The notes under the pieces were generated by a model, which ran no database searches, was not told the DNA's origin, and saw nothing but the letters and a program-made list of their open reading frames with translations. A stretch of DNA of 64,000 bases from Actinacidiphila yeochonensis CN732 (GTDB lineage: Bacteria; Actinomycetota; Actinomycetes; Streptomycetales; Streptomycetaceae): assembly GCF_000745345.1 (NCBI RefSeq), contig NZ_JQNR01000005.1, positions 558,001-622,000 on the forward strand. The letters are read 5' to 3'. Shown here one piece after another: positions 17,788 to 26,938 of this stretch (position 1 is the first letter of the stretch; each line of letters opens with the position of its first letter). The translations under genes and the position numbers were made by a program.

Positions 17788-19227
17788 GTGAGCCTTTGGA
17801 CTTCCCTGGAACCCACGTCGGCCACGGTCGATCCCGGCAGCAGCACGACCGTGCGGCTCCGCGTCCGCAACACCGGCGACGTGGTGGACGAGTACCGCTT
17901 CGAACCGGTCGGCGACGTCGCCCCCTGGACCACCGTGGAACCACAGAGCCTGCGGCTCTTCCCCGGCACCACCGGCACCGTAGCGCTGACATTCGCACCC
18001 CCGCGCACCCCGGACGCCACCGCCGGACCCAACCCCTACGCCGTACGCATCACCCCCACCGAGCACCCCGAGGCGACGACCGTCCCCGAGGGCAACCTCA
18101 CCATCACCCCCTTCACCGAACTCCGCGCCGAACTCGTCCCCCCCATCGTCAAAGGCCGCCTCCGCGGACGCCCCCGCCTCGCCGTCGACAACCTCGGCAA
18201 CACCAAACTCACCGCCTCCCTCAACGGCACCGACAACGGCGACCAACTCACCTACGACATCCGCCCCAGCACCATCCAGATCGAACCCGGCCGCGCCGCC
18301 TTCATCGCGACCACACTGAAGCCCCGCAAGATCATCTGGTTCGGAACCAAAGAACAACGCCCCTACACCCTCACCGTCAGCCGGTCCGGCAACCCACCCG
18401 TCCCCGTCGACGGCACCTACATCCAACGCGGCTTCCTCCCCCGATGGCTCGCCACCTCCCTCGGCCTGATCACCGCCCTCGCCATCACCTTCGTCGCCTT
18501 CTGGGTCGGCCACAAACCAACCGTCTCCAGCCACGCCGGCGAGAAGACCATCGCCGCCGGCGCCGTCCTCACCCCCGTACCCACCCCCACCGCACCCCTC
18601 CCCACGCCACCGCCCGTCACCGCACAGGCCACCGCGCCTCCGGCTCCGTCGACCCAGACGTCGAGCTCCGGTGGGTCGGGCGGCGGCAAGGCCACCACGG
18701 CCTCGAAGCCCAAGCCGGAAACCGCCGCGACCGCCGTGAAGCGCTTCGCCGCCAACGACCCGACGGGACGGCACATCTGCTACCGCGCCTTCGTCAGAGG
18801 CACGGGCTGGCAGCCCCCGGTCTGCGACGGCACCATGGCCGGCGACAGCCAGAGCGAGCCGATCACGTCGATCAACATCTCCGTGGAGGGTGTCAACGGC
18901 CTGAAGATCAACGCCTACGTCCACGACCCCACCTCGACCGACAACAAGGGTGTGTGGCAGCCGCAGGGCTGGACGAACTGGCACGTCGACGGCTTCGACC
19001 TCTACATGGGCAGCACGGAGGAGACCGCCCCGGACATGTCGGGCTTCGGCATCAGCATCGGCAACGGCGAGCAGATCTGCTCCAACGTCCGCTACAGCGG
19101 CGCGGACTGGGGCAGCTCCCCGTACTGCCAGGCGACGAAGTCCGAGTTCGCCTTCGGCGGCACGGTCGACAACGACAAGACCCTTGAGGCGGTCGAGTTC
19201 ACGCTGCCGGTACCCGCCGCCCAGTGA
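17788..19227 (+). CDS. ChW-type membrane protein, paralogue 3 (intact)
   Basis: 479 residues; the only one of the three copies in a single frame. Residues 1-215 form two immunoglobulin-like beta-sandwich repeats. Residues 219-240 are a membrane helix (LGLITALAITFVAFWVGH). A Pro/Thr/Ser/Gly linker runs to about 310. Residues 330-370 resemble a ChW (hydrophobic-W) repeat: YRAFVRGTGWQPP then AGDSQSEPITSINI. The last 45 residues look like a second ChW half (SGADWGSSPYC...LEAVEFTL). Without a signal peptide, the N-terminal domain should be cytoplasmic and the ChW part outside, touching the cell wall. The gene ends 28 bp from the convergent ATPase gene. It may anchor or gate CIS particles at the envelope (inference). 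Confidence 0.85.
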   Translation: MSLWTSLEPTSATVDPGSSTTVRLRVRNTGDVVDEYRFEPVGDVAPWTTVEPQSLRLFPGTTGTVALTFAPPRTPDATAGPNPYAVRITPTEHPEATTVPEGNLTITPFTELRAELVPPIVKGRLRGRPRLAVDNLGNTKLTASLNGTDNGDQLTYDIRPSTIQIEPGRAAFIATTLKPRKIIWFGTKEQRPYTLTVSRSGNPPVPVDGTYIQRGFLPRWLATSLGLITALAITFVAFWVGHKPTVSSHAGEKTIAAGAVLTPVPTPTAPLPTPPPVTAQATAPPAPSTQTSSSGGSGGGKATTASKPKPETAATAVKRFAANDPTGRHICYRAFVRGTGWQPPVCDGTMAGDSQSEPITSINISVEGVNGLKINAYVHDPTSTDNKGVWQPQGWTNWHVDGFDLYMGSTEETAPDMSGFGISIGNGEQICSNVRYSGADWGSSPYCQATKSEFAFGGTVDNDKTLEAVEFTLPVPAAQ

Positions 19228-19255
19228 CCTGAGCCGTTCCGGCGGGGCGCCGTTG

Positions 19256-21391
19256 CTACCAGGCGCCCTCGCCCGGCACCAGACGCCCGGCCTTGCGGTA
19301 CTCGCGCCGGGCGCCCTCCAGCAGGTCGGCGGTCGCCACCGGCTCGGCGCGGCCGGCCGCGAGGTAGGCGGCGGTCACCACGGCGCTGCGGATCGCCCCG
19401 CCCGCCAGCTCGAAGTCCGCCGCCACCGGCCCGGGGTCGATGCCGGCCGCGCGGGGCACGTGGGAGAGGCTGTGCCACCACAGGGCGAGGCGCTGCTCGA
19501 CGTCGGGGAACGGGAAGTCGACGACCAGGTCCAGGCGCCGGGTGAACGCCTCGTCGATGTTGGCGCGCAGGTTGGTGGTGAGCAGGGCGATGCCGTCGAA
19601 GGACTCCAGGCGCTGGAGCAGGTAGGAGCTCTCCATGTTGGCGTACCGGTCGTGCGCGTCCTTCACCTCGGACCGCTTGCCGAAGACGGCGTCGGCCTCG
19701 TCGAAGAGGAGCACGGCGTCGGTCCGGTCGGCCTCGGTGAAGATCCGTTCGAGGTTCTTCTCGGTCTCGCCGACGTACTTGTCGACCACGGAGGACAGCT
19801 GGACCATGTAGAGGTCGAGCCCGAGTTCGGCGGCGACGACCTCCGCGGCCAGCGTCTTTCCGGTGCCCGACCCGCCCGCGAACAGCCCGAGCACGCCCCG
19901 GCCGCGACCGCCGCCCGCGCTGAGCCGCCAGTCGCCGAGCACCCGGTCGCGGTGCCGGGCGCGCAGCGCGAGTTCGCGCAGCTCGGTCAGCGGCCCGGCG
20001 GGCAGCACCAGGTCGTTCCAGTCGACGGCGGGCCGGATGCGGCGGGCGTGCTGTTCCAGGCCCGAGGCGGACTGCTGACGGGCGGCGAGGCGCAGGTGCG
20101 CGGGGGTGAGCGGGGTCCCGTCGAACGCGGCGAGGCCGCGGGCGGCACGGGCGGCACGGGCGATGTGGTCGTCGGCCAGGTGGTAGGGCAGGACGGTGGC
20201 GGCGAGGTCGAATCCGGGCTGCCCGCCGAGCGCGTCCGACCAGGCGTGGACCGCTCCGCCGGTGCGCGGGGGCGCCTCCAGGACGAGCGGGTCGTCGTCG
20301 CACCACTGGGGGTCGTACGGGCGCGGCCCGCAGATCAGCACCGGCACGTCGGTGGCGGACACCAGCTCGCGGACCAGCGCGCCCGGGTTGTCGGACAGGC
20401 CGATGACGACCGCGCTGCCGGTGAGGCGGGCCTCGCGCAGCAGGTCGGGGACGCGTTCGCGGGGGCCGGAGAAGCGCAGGGCCGGGATGCCGGCGGCGCT
20501 CAGCGCGGCGCGTATCGCGGCCAGGCCGTCGCCCTCGCGGCGCTCGCGTACGTAGACCGAGACCGGCGGGCCCGCGGTGATCCGGGCGGCCAGGCGGTCG
20601 GCGAAGCGGGCGGGTTCGCCGTCCGGGACCGGCTCGTACCCGTCCCGCGGCTCCCGTCCGTCGTGCGGCTCCGGGGCCGCGGGCAGCGGGTGGAGGTGCC
20701 CGGTGAGCGCCGCGTCCGGGGAGTCGTCGCCGAGGAGATGGGCCACCAGCCGGTCGGGGACGCGCAGCGAACGGCTCAGGAAGGGGCGTTCGGGCTCCTC
20801 CACGGACAGCAGCCCGAGCGCGCACAGCGGCGCCGAGGGGTGCAGCCTGGCCCGTGCGGCCGCCAGGTGGACGGGGATGCCGCACAGGTCGAAGGCGAGC
20901 GCCACGGTGGCCCGGCGCCGGCTGACGTCGTCGTTGAGGTAGCCGTACAGCGGCTCGAAGCCGCGGTCGACGTCGGGGGCGAGCGCGATGAGCAGGAGGA
21001 CGGCGTCGAGGTCGGTCAGGCCGAGACGGGCGGCGAGGACGGACAGCCGGTCCGCGGGCTCGCCGGCCGGGTAGGGGAAGGTGAGCCGCACGGGCTCCAC
21101 GGGGCGCAGCAGATGCCGTACGGCCTCGTCCGACAGGTACAGGCCGCGCAGGGGGTCGCCGGCCGTGGGGTCGCCGGCCGAGCGGTAGTCGACCAGCAGC
21201 GCCACCTGTTCCCGCAGGTCGGCGAGGCGGGCGAGGATCGGCTCGGCGACCGTGGGCCCGGCGGGGTCCACGGGGCCGGGGTCTTCGGGCGCGGCGGAGC
21301 CGGGGGCTTCGGGCGCGGCGGCCGTCGGGGCTTCGGGCTCGGCGGCCGGTTCGGAGTCATCGCGTCCGCGCGGCGCGGTCCGCGTGGTCAC
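19256..21391 (-). CDS. cis15: CIS AAA+ ATPase (Afp15/Pvc15-like)
   Basis: 711 residues from a GTG overlapping the DUF4255 stop by 4 nt. After a 40-residue acidic Ala/Pro/Glu-rich leader comes a helical region, then an AAA+ module: Walker A GGSGTGKT near residue 507, Walker B VLLFDEADAVFG near 557, sensor TTNLRANID and arginine finger region TRRLDLVVDFPFP. CIS loci always carry such an ATPase, thought to act in particle assembly or cargo handling. It lies last in a two-gene leftward operon with the DUF4255 protein. Confidence 0.93.
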   Translation of the reverse strand: MTTRTAPRGRDDSEPAAEPEAPTAAAPEAPGSAAPEDPGPVDPAGPTVAEPILARLADLREQVALLVDYRSAGDPTAGDPLRGLYLSDEAVRHLLRPVEPVRLTFPYPAGEPADRLSVLAARLGLTDLDAVLLLIALAPDVDRGFEPLYGYLNDDVSRRRATVALAFDLCGIPVHLAAARARLHPSAPLCALGLLSVEEPERPFLSRSLRVPDRLVAHLLGDDSPDAALTGHLHPLPAAPEPHDGREPRDGYEPVPDGEPARFADRLAARITAGPPVSVYVRERREGDGLAAIRAALSAAGIPALRFSGPRERVPDLLREARLTGSAVVIGLSDNPGALVRELVSATDVPVLICGPRPYDPQWCDDDPLVLEAPPRTGGAVHAWSDALGGQPGFDLAATVLPYHLADDHIARAARAARGLAAFDGTPLTPAHLRLAARQQSASGLEQHARRIRPAVDWNDLVLPAGPLTELRELALRARHRDRVLGDWRLSAGGGRGRGVLGLFAGGSGTGKTLAAEVVAAELGLDLYMVQLSSVVDKYVGETEKNLERIFTEADRTDAVLLFDEADAVFGKRSEVKDAHDRYANMESSYLLQRLESFDGIALLTTNLRANIDEAFTRRLDLVVDFPFPDVEQRLALWWHSLSHVPRAAGIDPGPVAADFELAGGAIRSAVVTAAYLAAGRAEPVATADLLEGARREYRKAGRLVPGEGAW

Positions 21392-22071
21392 GTCGTCCGG
21401 CCCGAGGCGCGGTTGCGCCGTGCCGCCTCGCGCGCCTCCCGGGCCGCCGCCACGTGCCGGGGCCGGTGCGCGCGCTCCCGCGGCTCGGGCGGGGTGCCGT
21501 CCACGGTGCGGACCCGGACCGCGGCGCCCTCGGTGACGGGCGGCCCGGCGTCGTACTCGGGGTACGCCGGGAAGGGCGCGGTGATCACCAGGTCGAGCGA
21601 CGGTTTCAGCTCCCCGCCGAGCGCGGACCAGATCTCCGCCAGGGAGCGGGCCTCGGTCTGGATGCCGGCCACCGACAGCGGCACGGTCATGCCCAGCGAG
21701 CCGAGCGAGCCCGGGAGTTCGCTGGGTGCGAGGAGTTCGCGGGGGATGAGCGTGGCCAGCACGGCGGACAGCAGCCGGTGTTCGTCCAGCGGCTGCTTCG
21801 TCCAGGCCGTCACCAGGTACGACAGCCGGAACCAGCGCGGCGGTTGGCGGCGCTTGACGACGACGTCACGCTCGTCGTACACGGGCATGTGGCCCCGCTG
21901 GCGCCGGTTGACGTCCTCGCGGATGTCGTACAGGTACGCGTTGACGGTGGGCGCGTTCCGGCGGGCGGCCCAGTCCCGGGTGGGGGCGTCGAAGGCGACG
22001 TCGATGCCCGAGCCGCTCAACGCCCCGCCGCTGAGCAGCTTCTTGAGGACCTCGTCCACTTCGTGGATCAC
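21388..22071 (-). CDS. cis16: CIS tail terminator, DUF4255 (Afp16/Pvc16-like)
   Basis: 227 residues. MIHEVDEVLKKLL, FDAPTRDWAARRNAPTVN, LYDIREDVNRR and WFRLSYLVTAWT are the hallmarks of DUF4255, the family that caps the distal end of the tube and sheath. The C-terminal 45 residues are basic and Arg/Ala-rich. It starts the small operon that continues into the ATPase; a strong hairpin about 190 bp upstream insulates it from the response regulator gene. Confidence 0.93.
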   Translation of the reverse strand: MIHEVDEVLKKLLSGGALSGSGIDVAFDAPTRDWAARRNAPTVNAYLYDIREDVNRRQRGHMPVYDERDVVVKRRQPPRWFRLSYLVTAWTKQPLDEHRLLSAVLATLIPRELLAPSELPGSLGSLGMTVPLSVAGIQTEARSLAEIWSALGGELKPSLDLVITAPFPAYPEYDAGPPVTEGAAVRVRTVDGTPPEPRERAHRPRHVAAAREAREAARRNRASGRTT

Positions 22072-22256
22072 CGTCGTGCTCCCACCCTGCCGTGCCCGGC
22101 CCGCGTGTCGTCTCTGCCCGCTGTCCGGCCCCCGTGGCCGCCCCGGGCGCCGTTGCTCACTCGCACGCTCCCCGCGTGCTCTTCGCGTCCGCCCTGGCCG
22201 TCACCCGGGTGCCGTGGTCGTCCGGTCACCCTGGCCCTTCCGGCCACCGTACCGAT

Positions 22257-22290
22257 CCTGCCCGCCGGGCCGCCTGTCCCGGCGGGCAGG
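22257..22290 (-). terminator. 13-bp perfect hairpin after the response regulator gene
   Basis: Arms 22257-22269 and 22278-22290 (cctgcccgccggg and its exact complement) flank an 8-nt loop. No U-tract follows, as is common for terminators in high-G+C actinobacteria. It lies between the regulator stop (22348) and the DUF4255 start. Confidence 0.65.
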
Positions 22291-22347
22291 CCGGGAGGAC
22301 GACGGGGCGCGGCATGCCCGGAGGGGCGGTCCCGGTTGCCCTTTCGG

Positions 22348-23016
22348 TCAGATGTAGCCTTCCCTCAGGGCCTGGGCAACGGCGTGCGCCCGGTTGCGGA
22401 GATGCAGTCGTGTGGTCAGGCCGTGCATGACGTTCTTGACCGTGCGTTCGGAGTAGGAGAGCTTGCTGGCGATCTCTCCGGTGTCGAACCCCTCGGCGAC
22501 CAGCCGCAGCACGTCGATCTCACGCGGCGTCAGCCCCGCGGCCGGGGCGCCGGACCGCCCGGTGGCACCCCGGTGCAGCGTGCCCACCTGGTTGATGAGC
22601 CGGCCGAGCAGGTCAGCGGGCAGGTCGCCGTCGCCGCGGGCGGCGGCAAGGACGGCCTGCGCCAGCCGGGTCGCGGTGGCCTCGTGGCGCCACACGATGG
22701 CGCCGACGCCGCACTCGATCACGTCGAGCAGTTCGGCCTCCCGCAGAGCCCTCACGACGAGCACCGCCCGGGCGCCCTCGCTGCGCACCAGCCGGCGCAG
22801 CCGGGTCAGCGCGGCCTGGTCGAGCACGTCCTCGACGAGCACCGCCACCATGCCGGGGCCGGAGTCCGCCACCTCGCGGAGGTCGATCTCCGGGCACCGG
22901 CGCAGCTGGCTGTGCGCCCCCTCGCGCGAGATCGGGTCCTGGGCGTGCACCGCCACGCGAATCCGGTCCGCGGGGTCCGCCAGGCCGGAGTGTGTGCTGT
23001 GCGCTGCGCTGAACAA
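22348..23016 (-). CDS. NarL/LuxR-type response regulator, atypical receiver
   Basis: 222 residues from a TTG start with AGGGGA five nt upstream and an in-frame stop just before it. A receiver-like N-terminal domain is followed by a LuxR HTH (LTPREIDVLRLVAEG, then SERTVKNVMHGL). Where the phosphorylated Asp of beta-3 is expected (LLD), I read V-L-V-E, so Glu may replace Asp, which suggests phosphorylation-independent action. No histidine kinase gene is adjacent. It sits between the CIS ATPase operon and a divergent LAL regulator, matching the regulator pair known beside Streptomyces CIS loci. Confidence 0.88.
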   Translation of the reverse strand: MFSAAHSTHSGLADPADRIRVAVHAQDPISREGAHSQLRRCPEIDLREVADSGPGMVAVLVEDVLDQAALTRLRRLVRSEGARAVLVVRALREAELLDVIECGVGAIVWRHEATATRLAQAVLAAARGDGDLPADLLGRLINQVGTLHRGATGRSGAPAAGLTPREIDVLRLVAEGFDTGEIASKLSYSERTVKNVMHGLTTRLHLRNRAHAVAQALREGYI

Positions 23017-23356
23017 GCTTGTCCCCTATATCCACGTGCGTGCCACCTTGGTGCTGTCGGCGGCAGAACCGCACTCTCCACACTCGTGGGGCGGGTGGGA
23101 TTCACACAATCGTGGAGTACCACGAGCAGAACCACGAGATCAGCGACGCCGAAGACCACGATGGAGACGGCGTTCGCGGTTCCCGTCGCGGGCAGGACGG
23201 CCGGAAATGAGCGCAGGACGACGCCGAACCCGAGCCACGTGAAGCATGTGACGCACGCGAAGCGTGCGAAACGCGTGACACGACACGAAGCACGCGAACC
23301 ACAGGAATCCCATCAGCCGTACGACCCATCCGAGCGAGCCGAGCAAGGAGGCCGGG
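23017..23356. promoter_or_regulatory. Divergent intergenic region between two CIS-linked regulators
   Basis: 340 bp without a gene. It separates the leftward response regulator from the rightward LAL regulator and must hold both promoters. It contains a perfect inverted repeat cgcacgc-gaa-gcgtgcg (23252-23268) about 90 bp upstream of the LAL start, within a run of related elements (acgcgaagc, cgacacgaagcacgcg), which are candidate operator sites. Confidence 0.5.
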
Positions 23357-26212
23357 ATGTCCGGACCGCACGCTGAACAGCCGCGCCGACACCGCGTCGC
23401 CGCCGACCTCTTCGCGGCCGGCGCCGTCGCCGCCCGCGCCGGCGCCGGCGGTCTGGCGCTGCTGCGCGGGGCCACCGGCACCGGCCGCACCACCGTCCTG
23501 GAGGCCGCCGCCGAGGCCGCGGCGGCGCAGGGCATGCGGGTGCTGCGCGCCCGCTGCTCGCCGCGCGACACCGCGGCGCCTTTCGCAGCGGTCCTTCAAC
23601 TACTGGGCGCGGCACCGGAGTTAGAGCTTCCCGGGAAAGGCGGCGATGAGCGGGAGCGGGGCGCCCGGCTGTGGCAGGCGCTGCTCGCGTACGCCGAGGT
23701 GGCGCCGCTGTTCGTGGCCGTGGACGACGTGCACCTCGCGGACGCCCCCTCGTACCGGTGGCTCGTGGAGACCGCCCGGCACGTGGGCCGGCTCGCGCTG
23801 CCGGTACTGCTGGCCGTCACCGAACGCCGCCAGTACGACATCGACCCGCCCGTGCCGGGCTTCACCCACAGCCTCTCCCCCGCCCTGGTCCGCACCCATA
23901 CCCTCGCCCCGCTCACGGCCGGGTCGGCCGCCGACCTGGCGCGCGCCCAGCATCCCGAGGCCACCGAGGCGTGGGTCGAGGCGTGCGTGCGGGCCGGCGC
24001 GGGCAGCCCGCTGCTGCTGCGCGCCCTCCTCGACGACCTCAGCGCCTCCGGCGCCTCCGCCGCCGTGCCCGAGACTTCCGCGGCGCTGTACCCGGGGGCG
24101 TATCCGGCGGCCGTCTCGTGGTGGCTGGACAGCGCCGGAGCCGGCACCTCGGAGGTGGCGCGGGCCCTCGCGGCCCTGGACGACGGGCCGGACCGGGACG
24201 GGCGGGAGGCCGCGGAGCGACCGGCCGCAGGTCAGGAGGCGGCCGGTCAGGAGGCCGCGGGTCAGGAGGCCGCCGGGTCCGGGCCGGGGCGGGCCGCCGA
24301 GGACCTCGGCCGGCTGCTCGCCGAGCTGGCGGGCGCCGACCCCGCCCGGGTGGCGGGCTGGCTCACCGCGATGACCGGCCTGGGCGTCCTGCGCGCCGAC
24401 GGCGCCGGCCGGCCCCGCTACGCCCACCCGCTGCTGCGGGACGCGGTGCTCAGCGGCGTGCCCGCGGCCCGGCGCCGCGCCGCGCACGGGGCGGCCGCCA
24501 CGGCGACGCTGCGCTGGGGCGCCCCGGCCGAGACGGTCGCCGGGCACCTGCTGCGGTCCGACCCGGTGGGCGCGTCATGGGCTCCGGGCGTGCTGCACGA
24601 CGCCGCCACGCTGGCGCTGCGCGACGGACGGCCCGGCGACGCCGTCGCGTACCTGCGCCGGGCCCTGGACGAGCCGCTCTCCGACCAGCCGCGGCAGCGG
24701 CTGCTGACGGAGCTGGGCTCCCTGGAGTACGCGGGCGGCGAGTCCTCGGCCGCGATCCCCCGGCTCACCAAGGCGACGCAGCTGTCCGGCACGCCGCGAG
24801 ACCGGGTCCGCGCGGCCGTGGCCCTGGGCACCGCGCTCGCCGGACGCGGCAGGACGCGCGCCGCCGTCGAGGTGCTGCGCACGGCGGACGGCCAGCTCGC
24901 CGACCACCCCGACCACCCCGGCCTGGCCGGCGCCCTGCAGGGTGCCACCGCCCTGCTGTCCGACCACGACCAGTCCGTCCGCCGGGAGGTCTACCGGCGG
25001 CTGTGCGACACCGAGCGGCGCTCGCCGGAGCTGGTCGGCGCGGCCGCCCGGGCGCTGCTCGTACGGCACGCGGCCACCGCCGGGCTGGTCTCGGCGGACC
25101 ACGCGATGCGGAAGGTGCGCCTGCTGCTCGCCGAGCCGGCCGACCCGCTGACCGAGCCGTACCTGCTGGGCGCCGCGGCCGCCGTCGCCCAGTGGGCCGA
25201 CGAACTCGACGAGGCCGAGCAGCTGGTGGACCGCGGCCTGGCCGGCCAGCTCCCCCACCTGCTGCACCCCGTGCACGTGGCGCTGCTCAACGTACGGGCC
25301 GACATCGCCGCCGCGCGCGGCGCGTACGGGCCGCCGCCGGCCGGGCCCGCCGTCCTCCCGTCCGCGGGGCCCACCAACGCGCACGCCCACGCGCTGACCG
25401 CGCTCGTGGAGACCGGCCGCACCGCCGAGGCGCGGCGGCTGGCGAACGCCGTCGACCTGCGGCAGGCGCCCGACTCCTGGGAGCGGAACCGGTTCCTGTA
25501 CGCGCGGGGCCTGCACCGCGCCGCGGCGGGCGATCCGGCCGGGGCACTGCACGACTTCCTGGAGTGCGGCCGCCGGCAGACCGAACGCGAGGTGCTCAGC
25601 CCGGTCGTCACCCCGTGGCGCGCCTCCGCCGCCGAGCTGTGCCTGGCCCTGGGCAGCCCCCGGCAGGCGCTCACGCTGGCCGAGGAGGAGCTGCGCCTGG
25701 CCCGCGCGTGGGGCACGCCGCGCCCGGTGGGCCGCGCGCTGCGGGTGCTCGGGACGGTCACCGGCGGGCGGCGCGGCCTGGAGCTGGCCGAGGAGGCCGT
25801 GCGGGTGCTGCGGGGAGCGCCGGCCGCCGTCCAACCGGAGCTGGTGACCGCGCTGATCGCGCAGGGCCGCCAGCTGACCGCCGTCGGGGACCGCACGCGC
25901 GCCCGCAGGGGCCTGCGCGAGGCGGCCGAACGTGCCGAGCAGCTCGGCGCGGCGCGGCTGCTCGGCCTCGCGGAGCAGGCCCTGCGCGAGGGCGGCGCCC
26001 GCCGCGCCGCCACCGCCCACACGGGGGCGGACTCCCTCACCGACAGCGAGCGCCGTATCGCCCAGCTCGCCGCCGGGGGACGGACGAACACCGAGATCGC
26101 CGACCTCCTGCACCTGGCCCGGCGCACCGTGGAGACCCATCTCACCAGCACCTACCGGAAGTTGGGGATTCGCCGGCGCGGCGAGCTGACCGCGTCCCTG
26201 GGCGCCGACTGA
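23357..26212 (+). CDS. Large ATP-binding LuxR (LAL-type) transcriptional regulator
   Basis: 951 residues, with AAGGAGG seven nt before the ATG. An AAA-type N-terminal region carries a modified Walker A (GATGTGRT at 38-45, Arg for Lys) and Walker B (LFVAVDDVHLAD near 118). An ARM/TPR-like helical middle and a C-terminal LuxR HTH (DSERRIAQLAAGG, RRTVETHLTSTYRKLGI) follow. A three-fold GQEAA repeat interrupts the linker near residue 295. The missing Lys suggests weak or no ATP hydrolysis. Divergent from the response regulator; probably regulates the CIS locus. Confidence 0.9.
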   Translation: MSGPHAEQPRRHRVAADLFAAGAVAARAGAGGLALLRGATGTGRTTVLEAAAEAAAAQGMRVLRARCSPRDTAAPFAAVLQLLGAAPELELPGKGGDERERGARLWQALLAYAEVAPLFVAVDDVHLADAPSYRWLVETARHVGRLALPVLLAVTERRQYDIDPPVPGFTHSLSPALVRTHTLAPLTAGSAADLARAQHPEATEAWVEACVRAGAGSPLLLRALLDDLSASGASAAVPETSAALYPGAYPAAVSWWLDSAGAGTSEVARALAALDDGPDRDGREAAERPAAGQEAAGQEAAGQEAAGSGPGRAAEDLGRLLAELAGADPARVAGWLTAMTGLGVLRADGAGRPRYAHPLLRDAVLSGVPAARRRAAHGAAATATLRWGAPAETVAGHLLRSDPVGASWAPGVLHDAATLALRDGRPGDAVAYLRRALDEPLSDQPRQRLLTELGSLEYAGGESSAAIPRLTKATQLSGTPRDRVRAAVALGTALAGRGRTRAAVEVLRTADGQLADHPDHPGLAGALQGATALLSDHDQSVRREVYRRLCDTERRSPELVGAAARALLVRHAATAGLVSADHAMRKVRLLLAEPADPLTEPYLLGAAAAVAQWADELDEAEQLVDRGLAGQLPHLLHPVHVALLNVRADIAAARGAYGPPPAGPAVLPSAGPTNAHAHALTALVETGRTAEARRLANAVDLRQAPDSWERNRFLYARGLHRAAAGDPAGALHDFLECGRRQTEREVLSPVVTPWRASAAELCLALGSPRQALTLAEEELRLARAWGTPRPVGRALRVLGTVTGGRRGLELAEEAVRVLRGAPAAVQPELVTALIAQGRQLTAVGDRTRARRGLREAAERAEQLGAARLLGLAEQALREGGARRAATAHTGADSLTDSERRIAQLAAGGRTNTEIADLLHLARRTVETHLTSTYRKLGIRRRGELTASLGAD

Positions 26213-26767
26213 CCACGGATGCCGAGGGTCCCGGCGCCCGGCGAGGAGCCGGGTGCCAGAGAGCACGGGCTCTGGGTGCCGGGGCGCCGGGGGCCAGCAC
26301 GCCCATGGAGCGCGAACTGCTGACGGTGACGTCGAACCACTCCTTGCCCTTGCCGCCCCGAAGAAGGACTCCGGCCGGCCGGCCAGTTCGTCGGCGATCC
26401 GGCCGACGGCCCCGTCCCCGTCCCCGTACCCGACGGCCCGCTCCAGGGCGTGCCGCACGAACTCGTGCCCGGTCAGCCCGTACACCGTCGACAGCCCGGC
26501 CGCCTCCAGCCCCATCAGGTACGGCGGCAGGACCAGCCCCGCCTCGGCGCGCTCCTCGCTGCCCGGCGCCCGGTCGGCGGCTCGCCTCTTCTCACTCCGC
26601 GCCGTCCGCAGCGCCGCGGCGGTGGCCGCGTTCCCCGCCCTCCCCAGAGTGCCGAGCACGCTGTTCCCCGCGGCCCCGGAGCCGGCGGGCTGCCCACCCG
26701 TACGCACCTGGGGCGTCCGCTGTTCGGCCTCGGTCCTGCCGTCGCCTGACGGCCGCTGGGTCCGCAC
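26142..26767 (-). pseudogene. Frameshifted CIS-associated small protein with GRAGNAA motif
   Basis: From a GTG at 26767 the frame reads MRTQRPSGDG, then LGTLGRAGNAATAAALR, a variant of the LQR-AGNAA motif of CIS-linked proteins, then an ordered part (LPPYLMGLEAAGLSTVYG, GHEFVRHALERAVGYG, IADELAGRPESFFG). At about 26365 a run ggggcggc shifts the frame; the neighbouring frame continues sensibly (KGKEWFDVTVSSSRSMGV) and stops at 26142, inside the 3' end of the LAL gene. One extra G would join them. Convergent with the LAL regulator. Function unknown; possible CIS cargo or accessory protein. Confidence 0.55.
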
Positions 26768-26938
26768 GCCATCACCTTAGTGACGCCCACCCCGCCCTGA
26801 GCAGGACCGACGACCGCGGGAACCACTCGACGTCCCCGCTCCACCGATACGCCACCCTCCCGTACCGCCACCCGCCACCGCCTCCCCTCGCCGGCCCCGG
26901 ACGGGGCGATGAGGGACACCGGCGGCGGGGGCGGGGGC

